Assembly: GCF_001660705.2 (NCBI RefSeq)
Contig: NZ_LYBV02000041.1
Location: forward strand, 21,020 to 85,019
DNA from: Saccharicrinis aurantiacus
GTDB taxonomy: Bacteria; Bacteroidota; Bacteroidia; Bacteroidales; Marinilabiliaceae
Reading direction: 5' to 3'
Length of the DNA: 64,000 bases
A model generated the notes under the pieces. That model saw only the letters and a list, made by a program, of their open reading frames with translations. It was not told the DNA's origin and made no database searches. The translations under genes and the position numbers were made by a program. Below, piece after piece: positions 8,655-19,600 of the stretch (within the stretch, counting starts at the first letter, position 1; each line of letters starts with the position of its first letter).

Positions 8655-8990
8655 TTAGTCTTTTTTTCTTTTCTTTTGGATAGCTAAAGACTCTTTTGCC
8701 CACTCTATAAATTCATCAGCATCTTCGAATACATCGGGAGGAATGTTGTAAAAAGAAACCACCATAGATTCGTTATTTTTAAACGGTTTTAATTGAGTTG
8801 AACCTGCTTTAGAAAATTTGTGCCTGTTTGAGTCATCTACTTTCATGTATACAACATCATCAGCAATCATAGCAAATACTAAATGGTCTTGATACAAAGC
8901 AACACAGCCAAACATACGTTTTACATGCACTTTACCCCATCCTGATAATAGATCTAGTACATATTGGAGGAAATCTTTTGTTACAGTCAT
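8655..8990 (-). CDS. TfoX/Sxy N-terminal domain protein
   Basis: A ~111-residue stand-alone TfoX N-terminal domain. The hallmark is the segment SGWGKVHVKRMFGCVALY, followed by FAMIADDVVYMKVDD, the conserved beta-sheet of this family, and a Lys-rich C-terminal tail. I favour the ATG at 8990 (MTVTKDFLQYVLD), which matches the usual family start; an in-frame upstream start at 9017 would add nine residues. In gammaproteobacteria TfoX promotes competence gene expression together with CRP, but single-domain versions in Bacteroidota have no established role. It is probably monocistronic. Confidence 0.75.
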   Translation of the reverse strand: MTVTKDFLQYVLDLLSGWGKVHVKRMFGCVALYQDHLVFAMIADDVVYMKVDDSNRHKFSKAGSTQLKPFKNNESMVVSFYNIPPDVFEDADEFIEWAKESLAIQKKRKKD

Positions 8991-9017
8991 ATAGTTTCTG
9001 TTAATAGTTATGTCCAA

Positions 9018-9717
9018 AGAAGAAATAAGATAAGAATAATGAATTCATCTGAACCTGCATTAATTAAAATGCAGCAACCTTGTTTGCAAACCTTTCCCAC
9101 TTACTATGGCTATCTATAGTTTTTAGTATCACAGTTTACTAAAAAGTTTACTCGCAATCCAGGTACTAATTAAGAATTCTATCCTAGCTAGTAACAATAT
9201 TAGAAATGCAGAGTTTCACTCTCCAAGTCCTTAGTTTACAAATGCAATCCAAAACATGCTTCTCAAGTTTCCCACTAAAAAAAGAAAACATTTTTGGAAA
9301 TGCCATAAACGTTGCCCTGATTTCTACAAAATGTATTCAAATATTTGTAGTTAAAATGATAATTACAAATTGTTTTAAGTTGATTTTTTGTTTGCCATAT
9401 TGCTTGTTCACAAATACTACATAAAGTTAAAGGGGCATAGAAATGTTTTCGATGATAGTTGCTAAGAAATCAGGAGTTACGGATTTTTATAGGAATACGG
9501 CTTAAATATTGGGCAGAAATACCATTAAAAGAGGCAACTTGATGTTGAAGCACTCTTAAAATTACTTGTTAGTTATTCTTTAACAGGGCAAGGTATCTTT
9601 CTTTTAAAGTTTTAAATTATAAAATCCATGCCTTACGATTCTGATTTTATAACGTTCATTTTAAATAGTAAGATGGCTCCACCTATTAGGTAAAAGTATT
9701 TTTTAGTTAAAAAAAGT
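9018..9717. other. Intergenic stretch between oxidoreductase cluster and polysaccharide locus
   Basis: About 700 bp without a gene I would support. A 72-codon plus-strand frame at 9206-9424 lacks a recognisable domain, ribosome-binding context or conserved motif, and is probably chance. This appears to be the boundary between the minus-strand redox genes and the plus-strand polysaccharide utilisation locus. Confidence 0.4.
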
Positions 9718-9725
9718 TATGTTTG
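9718..9725 (+). promoter_or_regulatory. -7 box of the hybrid two-component regulator gene
   Basis: TATGTTTG matches the Bacteroidota TAnnTTTG -7 consensus and lies ~45 bp upstream of the ATG at 9770. No convincing -33 TTG is seen. Confidence 0.4.
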
Positions 9726-9769
9726 TAGTCCACTCCAACTCTATAGATTCTCATTAATGCTTATAATCA

Positions 9770-12700
9770 ATGGATATACTTAAAACCGCTACCAATAGTT
9801 ATATAAAGGCTTTTATTAGTACGTTATTATTATCGTTTTCATTATGCCTAGGAGCTACTAGCAGGCCTTTTGAAGCCATTCAACATCTTTCAGTTGATGA
9901 AGGTCTTACACATCATGGGGTTACGTGTGTGCTTGAGGATAGTAAAGGCTATGTATGGATAGGAACCTATGATGGTCTACATCGATATGATGGTTACGGC
10001 TTTGAGGTGACACGGAATAGACTGGGAGATAAAATAATTTTAAGTAATCGTATTCGAAGTCTAGCAGAAGATAAACATGGTGATATTTGGATAGGTACTG
10101 ATGAGGGACTATCTATATATGATTATTCGACAGGGCATATTGAGAATGTTTATTCGAATAGTTTATTCGAACAAGAAACAACGGGTCCTATCATTAGAAA
10201 GATTTTAATCACAGAAGAAAGTATTCTATGTATAACGGAATTAAATGGAGTGTTAATCTTTAACCATGATTATACTTTGAAGAATCAATATATACCTCAA
10301 ATAGATATTTCGAGAGAGATTAAGTTACGAGATGTTATAGAATTAGATAAAAATAACTATTTGATTTCGTCTACCATTGGCGCATTGCTTTTCGATAAAA
10401 AAACAGGAGAGTTTACGCATCACTTAAAAGAATTGATTTATTCAAGTACTTCATGTATTAAAATAAATAGAAATAATATGGTCATTAGTGCCTCTAGAGG
10501 ACTGGTGTTTATTAATTATGATTTAGATAATACTGATCAGCCGTTTGGAGAAATGTCTTCTGTTTTAAAAGATATAGAGGTAAGTGCCCTGGGAATTGAT
10601 AAGTTCAATAATTTGTGGGTGGGAGAACGCAATGATGGCCTATGTAAAATAACAAATGTAAAAGGTGTTATTGCAGGATTTAAACCAGAAATAGTTGAGT
10701 CTGATCTAGGAGTTGAGTCTATAAGAGCAAGTACTATTCATATTGGAGCTAATGATAGATGTTGGTTTGGGTCTTTTAATAATGGGGTATATCGTTTTTC
10801 AATAAACGAGAATCCATATTATTATCATTCGTCAGAAGAGGATGACAAATATGGCATTACAAGTAATCGTATATTAAATGTAGAACCATATGATGATAAT
10901 CGAGTGTTCGTGTCGGCCTATTTTGGAGGATTTGGTTTATTTAACACCCTTACTCATTTGTTTGAACCGCTTCCATTTTCCTTGCCAGAAGATCAATGGG
11001 TAAAAGAGTCTTTCGTATTCGTAGATTCTCGAGGTATTGTTTGGATAAGTTCATCTTACCCACTTCATAGTTTATTGCGAATTAAGCCTGGTGAAAGAAA
11101 AGCTAGCCTAATTAAGGGAAATAGTTTTCCGAAAATGAAGGGGATTCGGTCTATTACAGAAGATCACAAGGGGAATTTGTGGATAGCTTGTATTAACGGT
11201 TTATTCAGAGTAGTTATTGGTTTTAATGGAGAGGTAGAAAAGGTTGAAGATGTGAACAATAATAGCCTCTTTATAAAAGATAAGCTTGATTTAGTTCGCT
11301 ATGTTTATGCTGACCCTCTGCATGACTTTGTATGGGTTGGTACGGATACAGAAGGGCTATTGCGCATTGATAAAATAAATAGTGGATTGGTTGAGGATTT
11401 GGTTATTACCAAGTATACCAAAGATCAACAGAACTCCAATTCTATATCAAGTAACTTTGTAACTTCAATTGTGCGGATTCCTAATGGAGAGTTATGGATA
11501 GGAACAGAGCAGGGAGGTATTTGTAAAGTAATAAATAGTGAAAAACATCCTAGTTTCATCTCTTTCTCTGAAAAACAAGGATTATCAAACGAAGTGGTTA
11601 AAAGTATTGTATGTGATAATGATAATAACCTATGGATTGCTACCAATCGTGGACTCAATCTGCTTAATACCAAAAACATGAACATTAGGCGTATCCGCAA
11701 AAGGGATGGCCTGCCATACGATGGTTTCGGGTATAGTACTTGTATGATGGACAATGGAAGGATAGTTACTTCTAGTCAGAATGGTTTTTTCTATTTTAAT
11801 CCCAAGGTTGTTAAAGAGTCTGATGATTTGCCAAAGTTTGAGTTTGGTAATGTACAATTGTTTAACTCAATTGTAAGTCCAGGAGATACCATTGGAGATC
11901 GAGTATTATTAGAAAAGCGTATAGAGGAACAGCGTTCTATTGAGCTTGAGTATGATGAGAATATTATAGGTATTGAGCTTATATCATTACACTTACAAAA
12001 TTCTGAAAATTATTTTCTTCAATATAGACTGCCTCCTTTTAGTGATAAATGGATGAAGATTTCTTCCGACGAAAGATACCTACACTTTAATGGTTTACCA
12101 CCGGGAGAGTACGAGCTTGAGGTAATGGCCTCAAATGCTAAAGACGAATGGACTGATATTGAGAAGATATCAATTCTTATTCACCCTCCCATTTGGAAAA
12201 CTAAATGGGCCATTGCAAGCTATTTAATTATAGTGATCATCATGATTATTGGAATAATAAAGACAATAATTAGCATGCAAAGTTTAAAACATAATTTAGA
12301 AATTGAACAACTGGAGAAAACAAAAACAGAAGAAGTAAGTGACGTTAAGTTTAAATTCTTCTCTAATATCTCGCATGAGTTTAAAACACCATTAACACTT
12401 ATTTCTGCACCTATTGATATATTATTAGAGCGTTTTAACAAAGATACCGATGTTAATAATCAATTGCTTTTGGTAAAGCGTCAGGCTGGAAAAATGTCAC
12501 AATTAGTTGATCAGGTGCATGATTTTCAGAAGGCTGATAAAAACCTTTTGAAGATGAACTACAGTCAATTTACCTTTAATGGTTTTATATCATCAGTAGT
12601 GAATGATTTTACTTATTTAGCCAGTGATAATAATAAAACACTAAAACTTGAGAAAGTAACTGATATCGTGTTTGTATTGGCAGATAGAGATAAGCTTGAA

Positions 12701-13909
12701 AAGATATTTAATAATCTTCTTAATAATGCTTTTAAGTTTACTGATTCAAACGATTCTATCAATATTAATTATCATGTGAAAGGTAATGAGTTAGAGATCA
12801 CTGTAAGTGATACAGGTAAAGGAATTGATCAAGTTGATCTGCCGTTTGTATTTGATCGTTTTTATCAATCAAAGAAGAAACATAGTGCCTATACAGGAGG
12901 ATCAGGAATTGGCTTAGCTTTTTCAAAGCGTTTGGTTGAGATGCATTATGGAAGCATTAAGGTGTCAAGTGAGTTAGGAATAGGAACAGAGTTCACTATT
13001 GTTCTGCCAATTGTCGTGGATGGAAAGAATGCCCAATACGATGAGAAGGTACAGAAAATTATTAGTGAGGAAGAGAATTATCGCACAGGTAGTGCCATCA
13101 AAGATGTGGATGAGTTACTCAACTTTAAGGTAGATGAAGACCTCAATGAGTCTATCGTGTTTTTTGTTGAGGATAACGATGATATGCGAAATTTTGTAGA
13201 AAGTGTACTGTCAAAATATTTTAAGGTGAAATCGTTTGCTAATGGTCAGGCTTGTGTTAATGCTATGGAGACAGAGTGGCCCGATTTAATTTTGAGTGAT
13301 GTATTAATGCCGCAACTTAATGGCTTTGAACTGTGTGAGAAGGTAAAGTCTGATATAAAAACCAGTCACATACCAGTTATCTTACTTACAGCTTGTACAA
13401 CTATTGAGGATCAGATTGAAGGTTTAAAAATGGGAGCTGATGCCTATATTAAAAAACCCTTTAATTTGCTACATTTGGTAACACGTGCAGAAACATTATT
13501 ATTAAGTCGTAAAAAATTACGTGAACGTTATCAGGTGGATTATCCTTTAAGTAATGAGAAACAGAATAGCGAGGATGATGCTTTCTTAAATAAGTTATAT
13601 GAGTTGATGGAAGCGAGTATTGATGATCAGGATTTGGTTATGGATCAATTTGCCAAAGAGTTATTCCTTAATAGAACTCACTTTTACCAAAAAGTAAAAG
13701 CTTTAACTAATCAAACGCCGTATGACTTGCTAAAATCATATCGCCTAAAAAAAGGAGCTAGGCTTTTGGCTCAAGAGCGTTTACCAGTTGGTGAAGTATG
13801 TTTGTTAATAGGTTTTAAAAGTAGAACTCATTTTAGTAAACTCTTTAAAGAAACCTACAATGTTACACCAGGTAAATATGCTGCTGAACAAGCTAAAAAG
13901 CTCTCGTAA
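9770..13909 (+). CDS. Hybrid two-component system protein (sensor kinase/response regulator/AraC HTH)
   Basis: A 1379-residue one-protein signalling system of the HTCS type. In order: signal peptide (~1-28); a periplasmic double beta-propeller with repeated GYVWIGTYDGL / GDIWIGTDEGL Reg_prop motifs (~40-730); a Y_Y_Y domain ending PPGEYELEVMASN; one membrane helix (~812-833); HisKA with SNISHEFKTPLTLI (His ~869); an HATPase with DTGKGI and GGSGIGLAFSKR; a receiver domain with SDVLMPQLNG (Asp ~1177) and a late Lys in IKKPF; and a C-terminal AraC HTH (~1290-1375). In Bacteroidota such proteins bind an oligosaccharide in the periplasm and switch on the adjacent Sus-type locus. It precedes the GH110, SusC and SusD genes on the same strand and is very likely their activator. 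Confidence 0.95.
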   Translation: MDILKTATNSYIKAFISTLLLSFSLCLGATSRPFEAIQHLSVDEGLTHHGVTCVLEDSKGYVWIGTYDGLHRYDGYGFEVTRNRLGDKIILSNRIRSLAEDKHGDIWIGTDEGLSIYDYSTGHIENVYSNSLFEQETTGPIIRKILITEESILCITELNGVLIFNHDYTLKNQYIPQIDISREIKLRDVIELDKNNYLISSTIGALLFDKKTGEFTHHLKELIYSSTSCIKINRNNMVISASRGLVFINYDLDNTDQPFGEMSSVLKDIEVSALGIDKFNNLWVGERNDGLCKITNVKGVIAGFKPEIVESDLGVESIRASTIHIGANDRCWFGSFNNGVYRFSINENPYYYHSSEEDDKYGITSNRILNVEPYDDNRVFVSAYFGGFGLFNTLTHLFEPLPFSLPEDQWVKESFVFVDSRGIVWISSSYPLHSLLRIKPGERKASLIKGNSFPKMKGIRSITEDHKGNLWIACINGLFRVVIGFNGEVEKVEDVNNNSLFIKDKLDLVRYVYADPLHDFVWVGTDTEGLLRIDKINSGLVEDLVITKYTKDQQNSNSISSNFVTSIVRIPNGELWIGTEQGGICKVINSEKHPSFISFSEKQGLSNEVVKSIVCDNDNNLWIATNRGLNLLNTKNMNIRRIRKRDGLPYDGFGYSTCMMDNGRIVTSSQNGFFYFNPKVVKESDDLPKFEFGNVQLFNSIVSPGDTIGDRVLLEKRIEEQRSIELEYDENIIGIELISLHLQNSENYFLQYRLPPFSDKWMKISSDERYLHFNGLPPGEYELEVMASNAKDEWTDIEKISILIHPPIWKTKWAIASYLIIVIIMIIGIIKTIISMQSLKHNLEIEQLEKTKTEEVSDVKFKFFSNISHEFKTPLTLISAPIDILLERFNKDTDVNNQLLLVKRQAGKMSQLVDQVHDFQKADKNLLKMNYSQFTFNGFISSVVNDFTYLASDNNKTLKLEKVTDIVFVLADRDKLEKIFNNLLNNAFKFTDSNDSININYHVKGNELEITVSDTGKGIDQVDLPFVFDRFYQSKKKHSAYTGGSGIGLAFSKRLVEMHYGSIKVSSELGIGTEFTIVLPIVVDGKNAQYDEKVQKIISEEENYRTGSAIKDVDELLNFKVDEDLNESIVFFVEDNDDMRNFVESVLSKYFKVKSFANGQACVNAMETEWPDLILSDVLMPQLNGFELCEKVKSDIKTSHIPVILLTACTTIEDQIEGLKMGADAYIKKPFNLLHLVTRAETLLLSRKKLRERYQVDYPLSNEKQNSEDDAFLNKLYELMEASIDDQDLVMDQFAKELFLNRTHFYQKVKALTNQTPYDLLKSYRLKKGARLLAQERLPVGEVCLLIGFKSRTHFSKLFKETYNVTPGKYAAEQAKKLS

Positions 13910-13949
13910 AATCTATTAGCATTAATTAAAATTCTATTTAATATACAGT

Positions 13950-13984
13950 AAGCCTAGTTTCTAATTATGAAACTAGGCTTTTTT
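13950..13984 (+). terminator. Intrinsic terminator of the hybrid two-component gene
   Basis: A perfect 12-bp stem AAGCCTAGTTTC/GAAACTAGGCTT with a 7-nt loop is followed by TTTT, 40 bp after the stop codon. Confidence 0.85.
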
Positions 13985-14607
13985 GTTCGTTATAAAAATA
14001 CAAGTAGTCATAGTAATAGGGTATTAAACCTGATCTAAGTATTTAAGGTTCTTAAAATACAATAAAACAAAATCTTACAGAGAAGAGGTATAGCACCGCT
14101 ATGGTTATTTCAGGAAAGTTAGTAAATGGTTTGTTTTGAAGTAGTTTAAATGCGTAATAGGATGTTTAATGCATATTTCGGGCTAAACCCACAATATGCG
14201 TTAGAAAATCTATAACCTAATTGTAGCGTTTCATGAGAATTTAGACAGGATTATAAAATCCAGTTAAATGAAATTGATATTTCTTACCAGTCAGTGTCCT
14301 GAATTATTCAAATTTTCGGTTCGTATCATGCGCAATATTCTCTGCATTCAATAGATGTTTTTTTTCAAAATGTATCTAAAAGTTAATAAAAGCTCATTCT
14401 TTTAACCTATAGAGTACCTAAGTGTCTCTATGAGTAAACATAGTACACTCTGTTAATCAATGTTATACATAAATAATGTATATGTGTGTAATTAACAGTT
14501 ATTAACCTTCTGAGACTATTGCTTTACAAAAACAGACTCTTCCTAATTTAGTAATACAGAGCTTTACAATCGTAGAATAATAGTCGCTGTAATGGCTATT
14601 CTATATC
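13985..14607. other. Regulatory gap upstream of the polysaccharide operon
   Basis: About 620 bp without genes. It holds one copy of a ~105-bp dispersed repeat (14085-14190) whose inverted partner is at 28380-28480. The remainder is AT-rich and should contain the promoter and the binding site of the hybrid regulator for the downstream operon, but I could not pick out a clear repeat pair or -7 box. Confidence 0.4.
14085..14190 (+). repeat. Dispersed intergenic repeat, copy 1
   Basis: The segment containing TATAGCACCGCTATGG, then TTGTTTTGAAGTAG and TTTAATGCATATTTCGGG aligns along its length with the reverse complement of 28380-28480 (CATAGCATCGCTATGG, CTGTTTTGAAGCAG, CTAATGCATATTTCAGG). The first element is itself a hairpin (CATAGC/GCTATG type). 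Confidence 0.55.
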
Positions 14608-16521
14608 ATGAAATTAAACACCATTCATAATATGAAGATCACACAGATTTGTATTTCAACCTTCTTGTTATCCATTTTATTAACAATAAGTAGTTGCGTA
14701 ACTAAAGAACCAAGATTCTTGCAGGTAATGTTTGATACCTCTATCAAAGAGGATGCCACTCCAGCAGTTTTAGCGAAGATGATGAAAGCCAAAGAGCTTG
14801 GGAGTTCTGAGGTGCAATTTGAAAAAGGAACGTACCATTTTTATCCTGATAAAGGTAAAGAGTTTTATTGTTTTATATCTAACCACTGTAATGTAATGGT
14901 TCGTACAGCTTTTCCTATAACAGGTTTAGATAATCTAACAATCGACGGGCAAGGTTCAACCTTTATATTTCATGGCGTTATGATTCCTTTTTTAGTAGAT
15001 GAGAGTACGAATATCACCGTTAAAAATTTGTCGATTGACTGGAATGATACATTTCATAGTGAAGGTTTAATCGTAGCGAATGATGAGAAAAACGGAACCT
15101 TTGATATGCAAATCTCCGATGACTATCCATATGTGATTAGAAATCAGCAGCTCGTATTTATCAAAGAGTATTATGAACATACTTTAGGACAGACCATTTT
15201 ATATGATCCAACTCGTAAAGCGATTATATTTGGTTCAAGATCGTACACGCCTTTAACTGCTTATAAGAAGTTAAAGGTTAAGCATAACTTAGATAAAATT
15301 AACTATAAGTACGAAATCGATCCACGAGCACCTAAATTAAGAGGTACTCAATTAGAAGATAGGTTAATAGCTAAAGAGATTAAGCCTGGTTTAGTTCGTA
15401 TTTATAATCATAGAAGAAAGCTGCCACAGGTAGGAATGATTCTTTCTGCTAAAGGTGAACAAGGATATAACCGTGTTGCACCAGCGTTTAGAGTAACTAA
15501 TACTAAAACATTTAATGCCGAAAATGTAAATGTACATCACGCTGGTGGAATGGGTATTATTGCTGAAAATTCAGAAGACTTAACCCTGGATGATTTTAAT
15601 GTTACGCCATCTCACGGTCGTATGGTATCAACAACTGCCGACGCTACTCACTTTGTGGGATGTAGAGGAAAGGTAATTCTTCGTAACTGCACATTTAACA
15701 ATCAATTAGATGACGCTTCAAATGTACATGGCACTTACCAAAAGGTTGTTGATATATTAGATGATAATCGCCTTGGCGTAAGAATGGGGCATGACCAGCA
15801 ACAAGGTTTTACTATTGGAAGACCAAATGATACCATTGGTCTGGTAAGGTTAACCGATTCATTTTTTCCTTATGGTAAGGCAAGCATAAAAAGTATCGAA
15901 TATATAAATAGTCGTTACCAGATTATCACATTTAATGAGCCCTTACCTAAGAATATAAAAGCGGGTGATTTATTAGAAAATCTGGATGCATATCCTGAGC
16001 TCTTGGTTGAGAATTGTAACATCAGTAGAAATAGAGCTCGAGGATTATTGTTATCGACGCCTAAAAAAACGTTGATTAAAAACAACTTCTTTCATACTGA
16101 GAAGGAAGCTCTTTTAATTCCAGTTGAGAGTGGATATTGGTACGAGTCGGGAAGCTCATCGAATCTAACCATTACAAATAATGAGTTTAAAGACTGTTCC
16201 CATGGTGGTCAAAATCGTGGGATTATCCGTTTCGAAACCGATGATGATAATCAAAATATCGCTTTTAGAAACATTGTTATTAGTAATAATAAAATAGATC
16301 AATTCGATAACTGGATATTGGAAATAGCCAATACTGATGGTTTAAAGTTCACTGGAAATACCATTGTTAATAATGGAGGTTTCCCTCAATTGTATCCCCA
16401 TAATCCTGCTATTTCTATTAAAACATCAAAAAATATAGTGTTTGAAAATAACACTTACAAGGGTAAGGCTAAGGTGATTATTGAAACTAAAGCACCCATG
16501 AAAGAAATCAAATTTCAATAA
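14608..16521 (+). CDS. GH110-like alpha-1,3-galactosidase, parallel beta-helix lipoprotein
   Basis: A 637-residue protein with a lipoprotein signal (LLTISSC; Cys30, or Cys22 if translation starts at the Met at 14632). The body is a right-handed parallel beta-helix with repeated N-rich turns. Segments LDNLTIDGQGSTFIFHG (~108-124), TADATHF (~344-350) and NQLDDASNVHGTY (~367-379) match the pattern of family GH110. The adjacent Asp pair (~369-370) and the Asp of ADATH would be the catalytic acids of these inverting enzymes. GH110 members cleave alpha-1,3-galactosidic linkages, and at least one marine member has been tied to lambda-carrageenan breakdown. As the first gene of the SusCD operon it should trim galactose in the periplasm or at the surface. 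Family call fairly confident; substrate inferred. Confidence 0.7.
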   Translation: MKLNTIHNMKITQICISTFLLSILLTISSCVTKEPRFLQVMFDTSIKEDATPAVLAKMMKAKELGSSEVQFEKGTYHFYPDKGKEFYCFISNHCNVMVRTAFPITGLDNLTIDGQGSTFIFHGVMIPFLVDESTNITVKNLSIDWNDTFHSEGLIVANDEKNGTFDMQISDDYPYVIRNQQLVFIKEYYEHTLGQTILYDPTRKAIIFGSRSYTPLTAYKKLKVKHNLDKINYKYEIDPRAPKLRGTQLEDRLIAKEIKPGLVRIYNHRRKLPQVGMILSAKGEQGYNRVAPAFRVTNTKTFNAENVNVHHAGGMGIIAENSEDLTLDDFNVTPSHGRMVSTTADATHFVGCRGKVILRNCTFNNQLDDASNVHGTYQKVVDILDDNRLGVRMGHDQQQGFTIGRPNDTIGLVRLTDSFFPYGKASIKSIEYINSRYQIITFNEPLPKNIKAGDLLENLDAYPELLVENCNISRNRARGLLLSTPKKTLIKNNFFHTEKEALLIPVESGYWYESGSSSNLTITNNEFKDCSHGGQNRGIIRFETDDDNQNIAFRNIVISNNKIDQFDNWILEIANTDGLKFTGNTIVNNGGFPQLYPHNPAISIKTSKNIVFENNTYKGKAKVIIETKAPMKEIKFQ

Positions 16522-16616
16522 ATAATATAAAACTAAAAGCTTGGTCAACACCTAAGTAAACCCGAAGGATAAAAAAAAATATTAATTATTAAAAGCTTCT
16601 AAAATTTTTAGAGTCT

Positions 16617-19600
16617 ATGAAGAGAAAAAGATTATTTAATTCGAAAAAAGGGCTGGGGCAATACCTGCTCACAACCTTGTTTGTGCTGCTTTTTTGCAGT
16701 ATTGGAGCGCAAGCTCAAGAGCTAATTGTTACTGGTGTAATCGTAAGTGAAACAGATAATTTACCAATTCCTGGGGTTAGTGTAACTAAGAAAGGTACAT
16801 CTGTTGGTACCATTACCAATATTGATGGTAAATATAGTATTAAAGCTATAAAAGGAGATGTGCTTGTTTTTAGATTTATAGGTATGCAGCAATATGAAGC
16901 CACTGTTTCAGACCCTAGGTTAGATGTAACAATGAAATCAGAATTAATATCACTAAATGAGGTGATTGCTATTGGTTATGGTTCGCAAAAGAAAAAAGAG
17001 GTAACTGGGGCTGTTGCTCATGTTTCTTCTGAAACAATATCTAAAACGGTAACTTCCGATTTAGGAGCTGCTCTTCAAGGTCAAGTAGCAGGTGTAAATG
17101 TTGTAGCTAGCTCAGGTGCACCAGGAGCTCAGGCAGAAGTATTAATCCGTGGTATCAGTTCACTAAGTGGTAATACACCTCTCTATGTGGTAGATGGTGT
17201 GCCACAAATTGGTAATCCTGGTATTAGTCCTAGTGAAATTGAATCACTGGATATTCTTAAAGATGCAGCTTCCTGCGCTATATACGGTGTTGAGGGTGCT
17301 GCTGGTGTTATCTTAATTACTACAAAACAAGGAAAAGAAGGTTCCTTAAAGGTTTCTGTTAATGCTAGTTATGGTATTCAGGATATCCGTTCAAGTACCC
17401 CAGTAATGAATTCCGTAGAGGATACTTACTTTAAAATCATAGAATCTAAAAACCGTAATCCAGGAACAAATGATAATGATGCCAATTTAAGTTTGGTTAA
17501 AAGCCCTAAATCTTTCCAATACGATACAAATATTAACGATGATGTATTTGTAGATAATGCTGCTGTTCAAGACTATAATATTAATATTTCTGGAGGGTCA
17601 AAATCGATAACTTATAGTGTTGTAGCAGGTTATTTTGGGAAAGTTGGTTCTATCGTTAACTCAGATTTTAATCGTTTCAATACTCGTGCTAACACTACCT
17701 ATAAAATGGGAAAATGGAATATTCAAGCCAGTTTAGCACTTACAACAGAGCAGAAACAAGCTGCTCCAGGAGGTATTATTACCCAAACCATTAAGTATAT
17801 GCCTACACAAGCACCTATTTCCCCGGATAACAGCGGTCAGATTGTTACTATTGGTGGAGATGATGGTAAAAGAGTAGGATGGGTAACTCAGAGTTTACAA
17901 AATACCGATGATACAAATAATACACGAGCACTGGCTAACTTAAATGTAGATTACGAGATTGTAAAAGGATTAAATATATCTACGCGTTTTGGATATAATG
18001 TTTTTAATTCATACAGAAAGCGTTTTGCACCATTTCAAGATGTAATAACCATATGGGATGATCCCGTTACGAATAACGAAGATAGTTACGTAAGAAACGA
18101 TGCAATAATCAGTACGGGAATTACTTCTGAATCAGGACTTAGGTATCAAGCTAAATTTGGCAAACATAAGATTACTGCACAAGGAATATTCTCTATTAAA
18201 GAAAATAGAAGAGAGCAATTTTATGCTCGTAGAGAGGGTGTTCTCGATAACTCAATAAGTGTACTGAACGGTACTTCTATAAATTCTGAAGTAGGCTCAG
18301 GTACAGATTATGTGAACAAGCAAATTGGTACTTTGGCACGTATCCTTTATAATTATAAAGGCAAGTATTCGCTTAATGTAAGTGGAAGATATGATGGTTC
18401 ATCACGTTTTGCAGAGGAGAATAGATGGGGATTTTTTCCATCAGTTTCTGCAGCATGGAATATCTCTGACGAAGGTTTTTGGTCTCCTTTAACAGATTTT
18501 TCGAACGGTGTTAAGTTGAGAGTTAGTAGAGGAACTGTTGGTAATAATCGTATTCCAGATTACTCTTACTCTGCAAGTGTTACCTCACAAAACTATGCGT
18601 TTGGTCCTGAAGGATCTAATTTGTCTCAAGGTATGACACAAACTTCTTTTGGAAATCCTTATGCTTCATGGGAAACATCAGTGATGTATAATTTAGGACT
18701 TGATATGGCTTTCTTTAAAAACAAACTAACATTTTCTGCTGAATATTACCATACCGAGAAAGAAGATATGTTATTCCCTATTAACTTACCAGGTTCAACA
18801 AGTGGTGTAAGTAATGCTAAAGTAACCCTAAATGTAGGGGATATGACCAATACTGGTTATGAGTTCGCCATAGGATGGCGCGATCATGTTGGTAAGTTAA
18901 ATTATGGAATTAATGGAACATTTACTACCAATGAAAATAAAATCACCAAAATGATTTCAAACAACTCCTATGAGTTGACTGATGATAGTGGTTTAATTGC
19001 TGGAGCCAAAGAAACTTCACAAATAACAGCTTTGGCAGAGGGTTATGAGGCAGGTGCCTTCTTTGTGTATACTACAGATGGTATAGTTGATACCCATCAA
19101 AAATTAGCTGAATATCAAAAACTAGTTCCTTCTGCTCAAATGGGTGATTTAATTTATAAAGATAATAATGGTGATGGTCAAATAGGAAGTGCAGATAGGG
19201 TATATGTAGGTAGTGGATTACCAGAATATGAAATAGGATGTAATTTATCGGCCGATTATAAGGGGATAGATTTGAGTATACAAATGTATGCAGCAATAGG
19301 TCATGAAATTATGAATGGTTCTAAAGCGACAGCTTTTGGTTGGGGACGCCATAAAGATTTATTGTATCAATACTCCGAATCAAACCCTGTAACCCCAATT
19401 CCTGCCTACATGGGCGATGCAAAAAGTGCTAGTCAAAACTACAGAGGCTATACCGATCTTTGGTTAGAAGATGGATCGTATTTACGTATTAGAAATATTA
19501 CCCTAGGGTATAGCTTTTCTCAAAAAGCATTGTCTAAAGTTGGTATTAGTAAGGCAAGGTTTTTTGTAAACGCACAAAATCCATTTACAATTACAAAATA

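Noticed and set aside
9206..9424. 72-codon plus-strand ORF
   Set aside because: No conserved motif, no promoter or neighbour support; composition is compatible with chance in AT-rich DNA.
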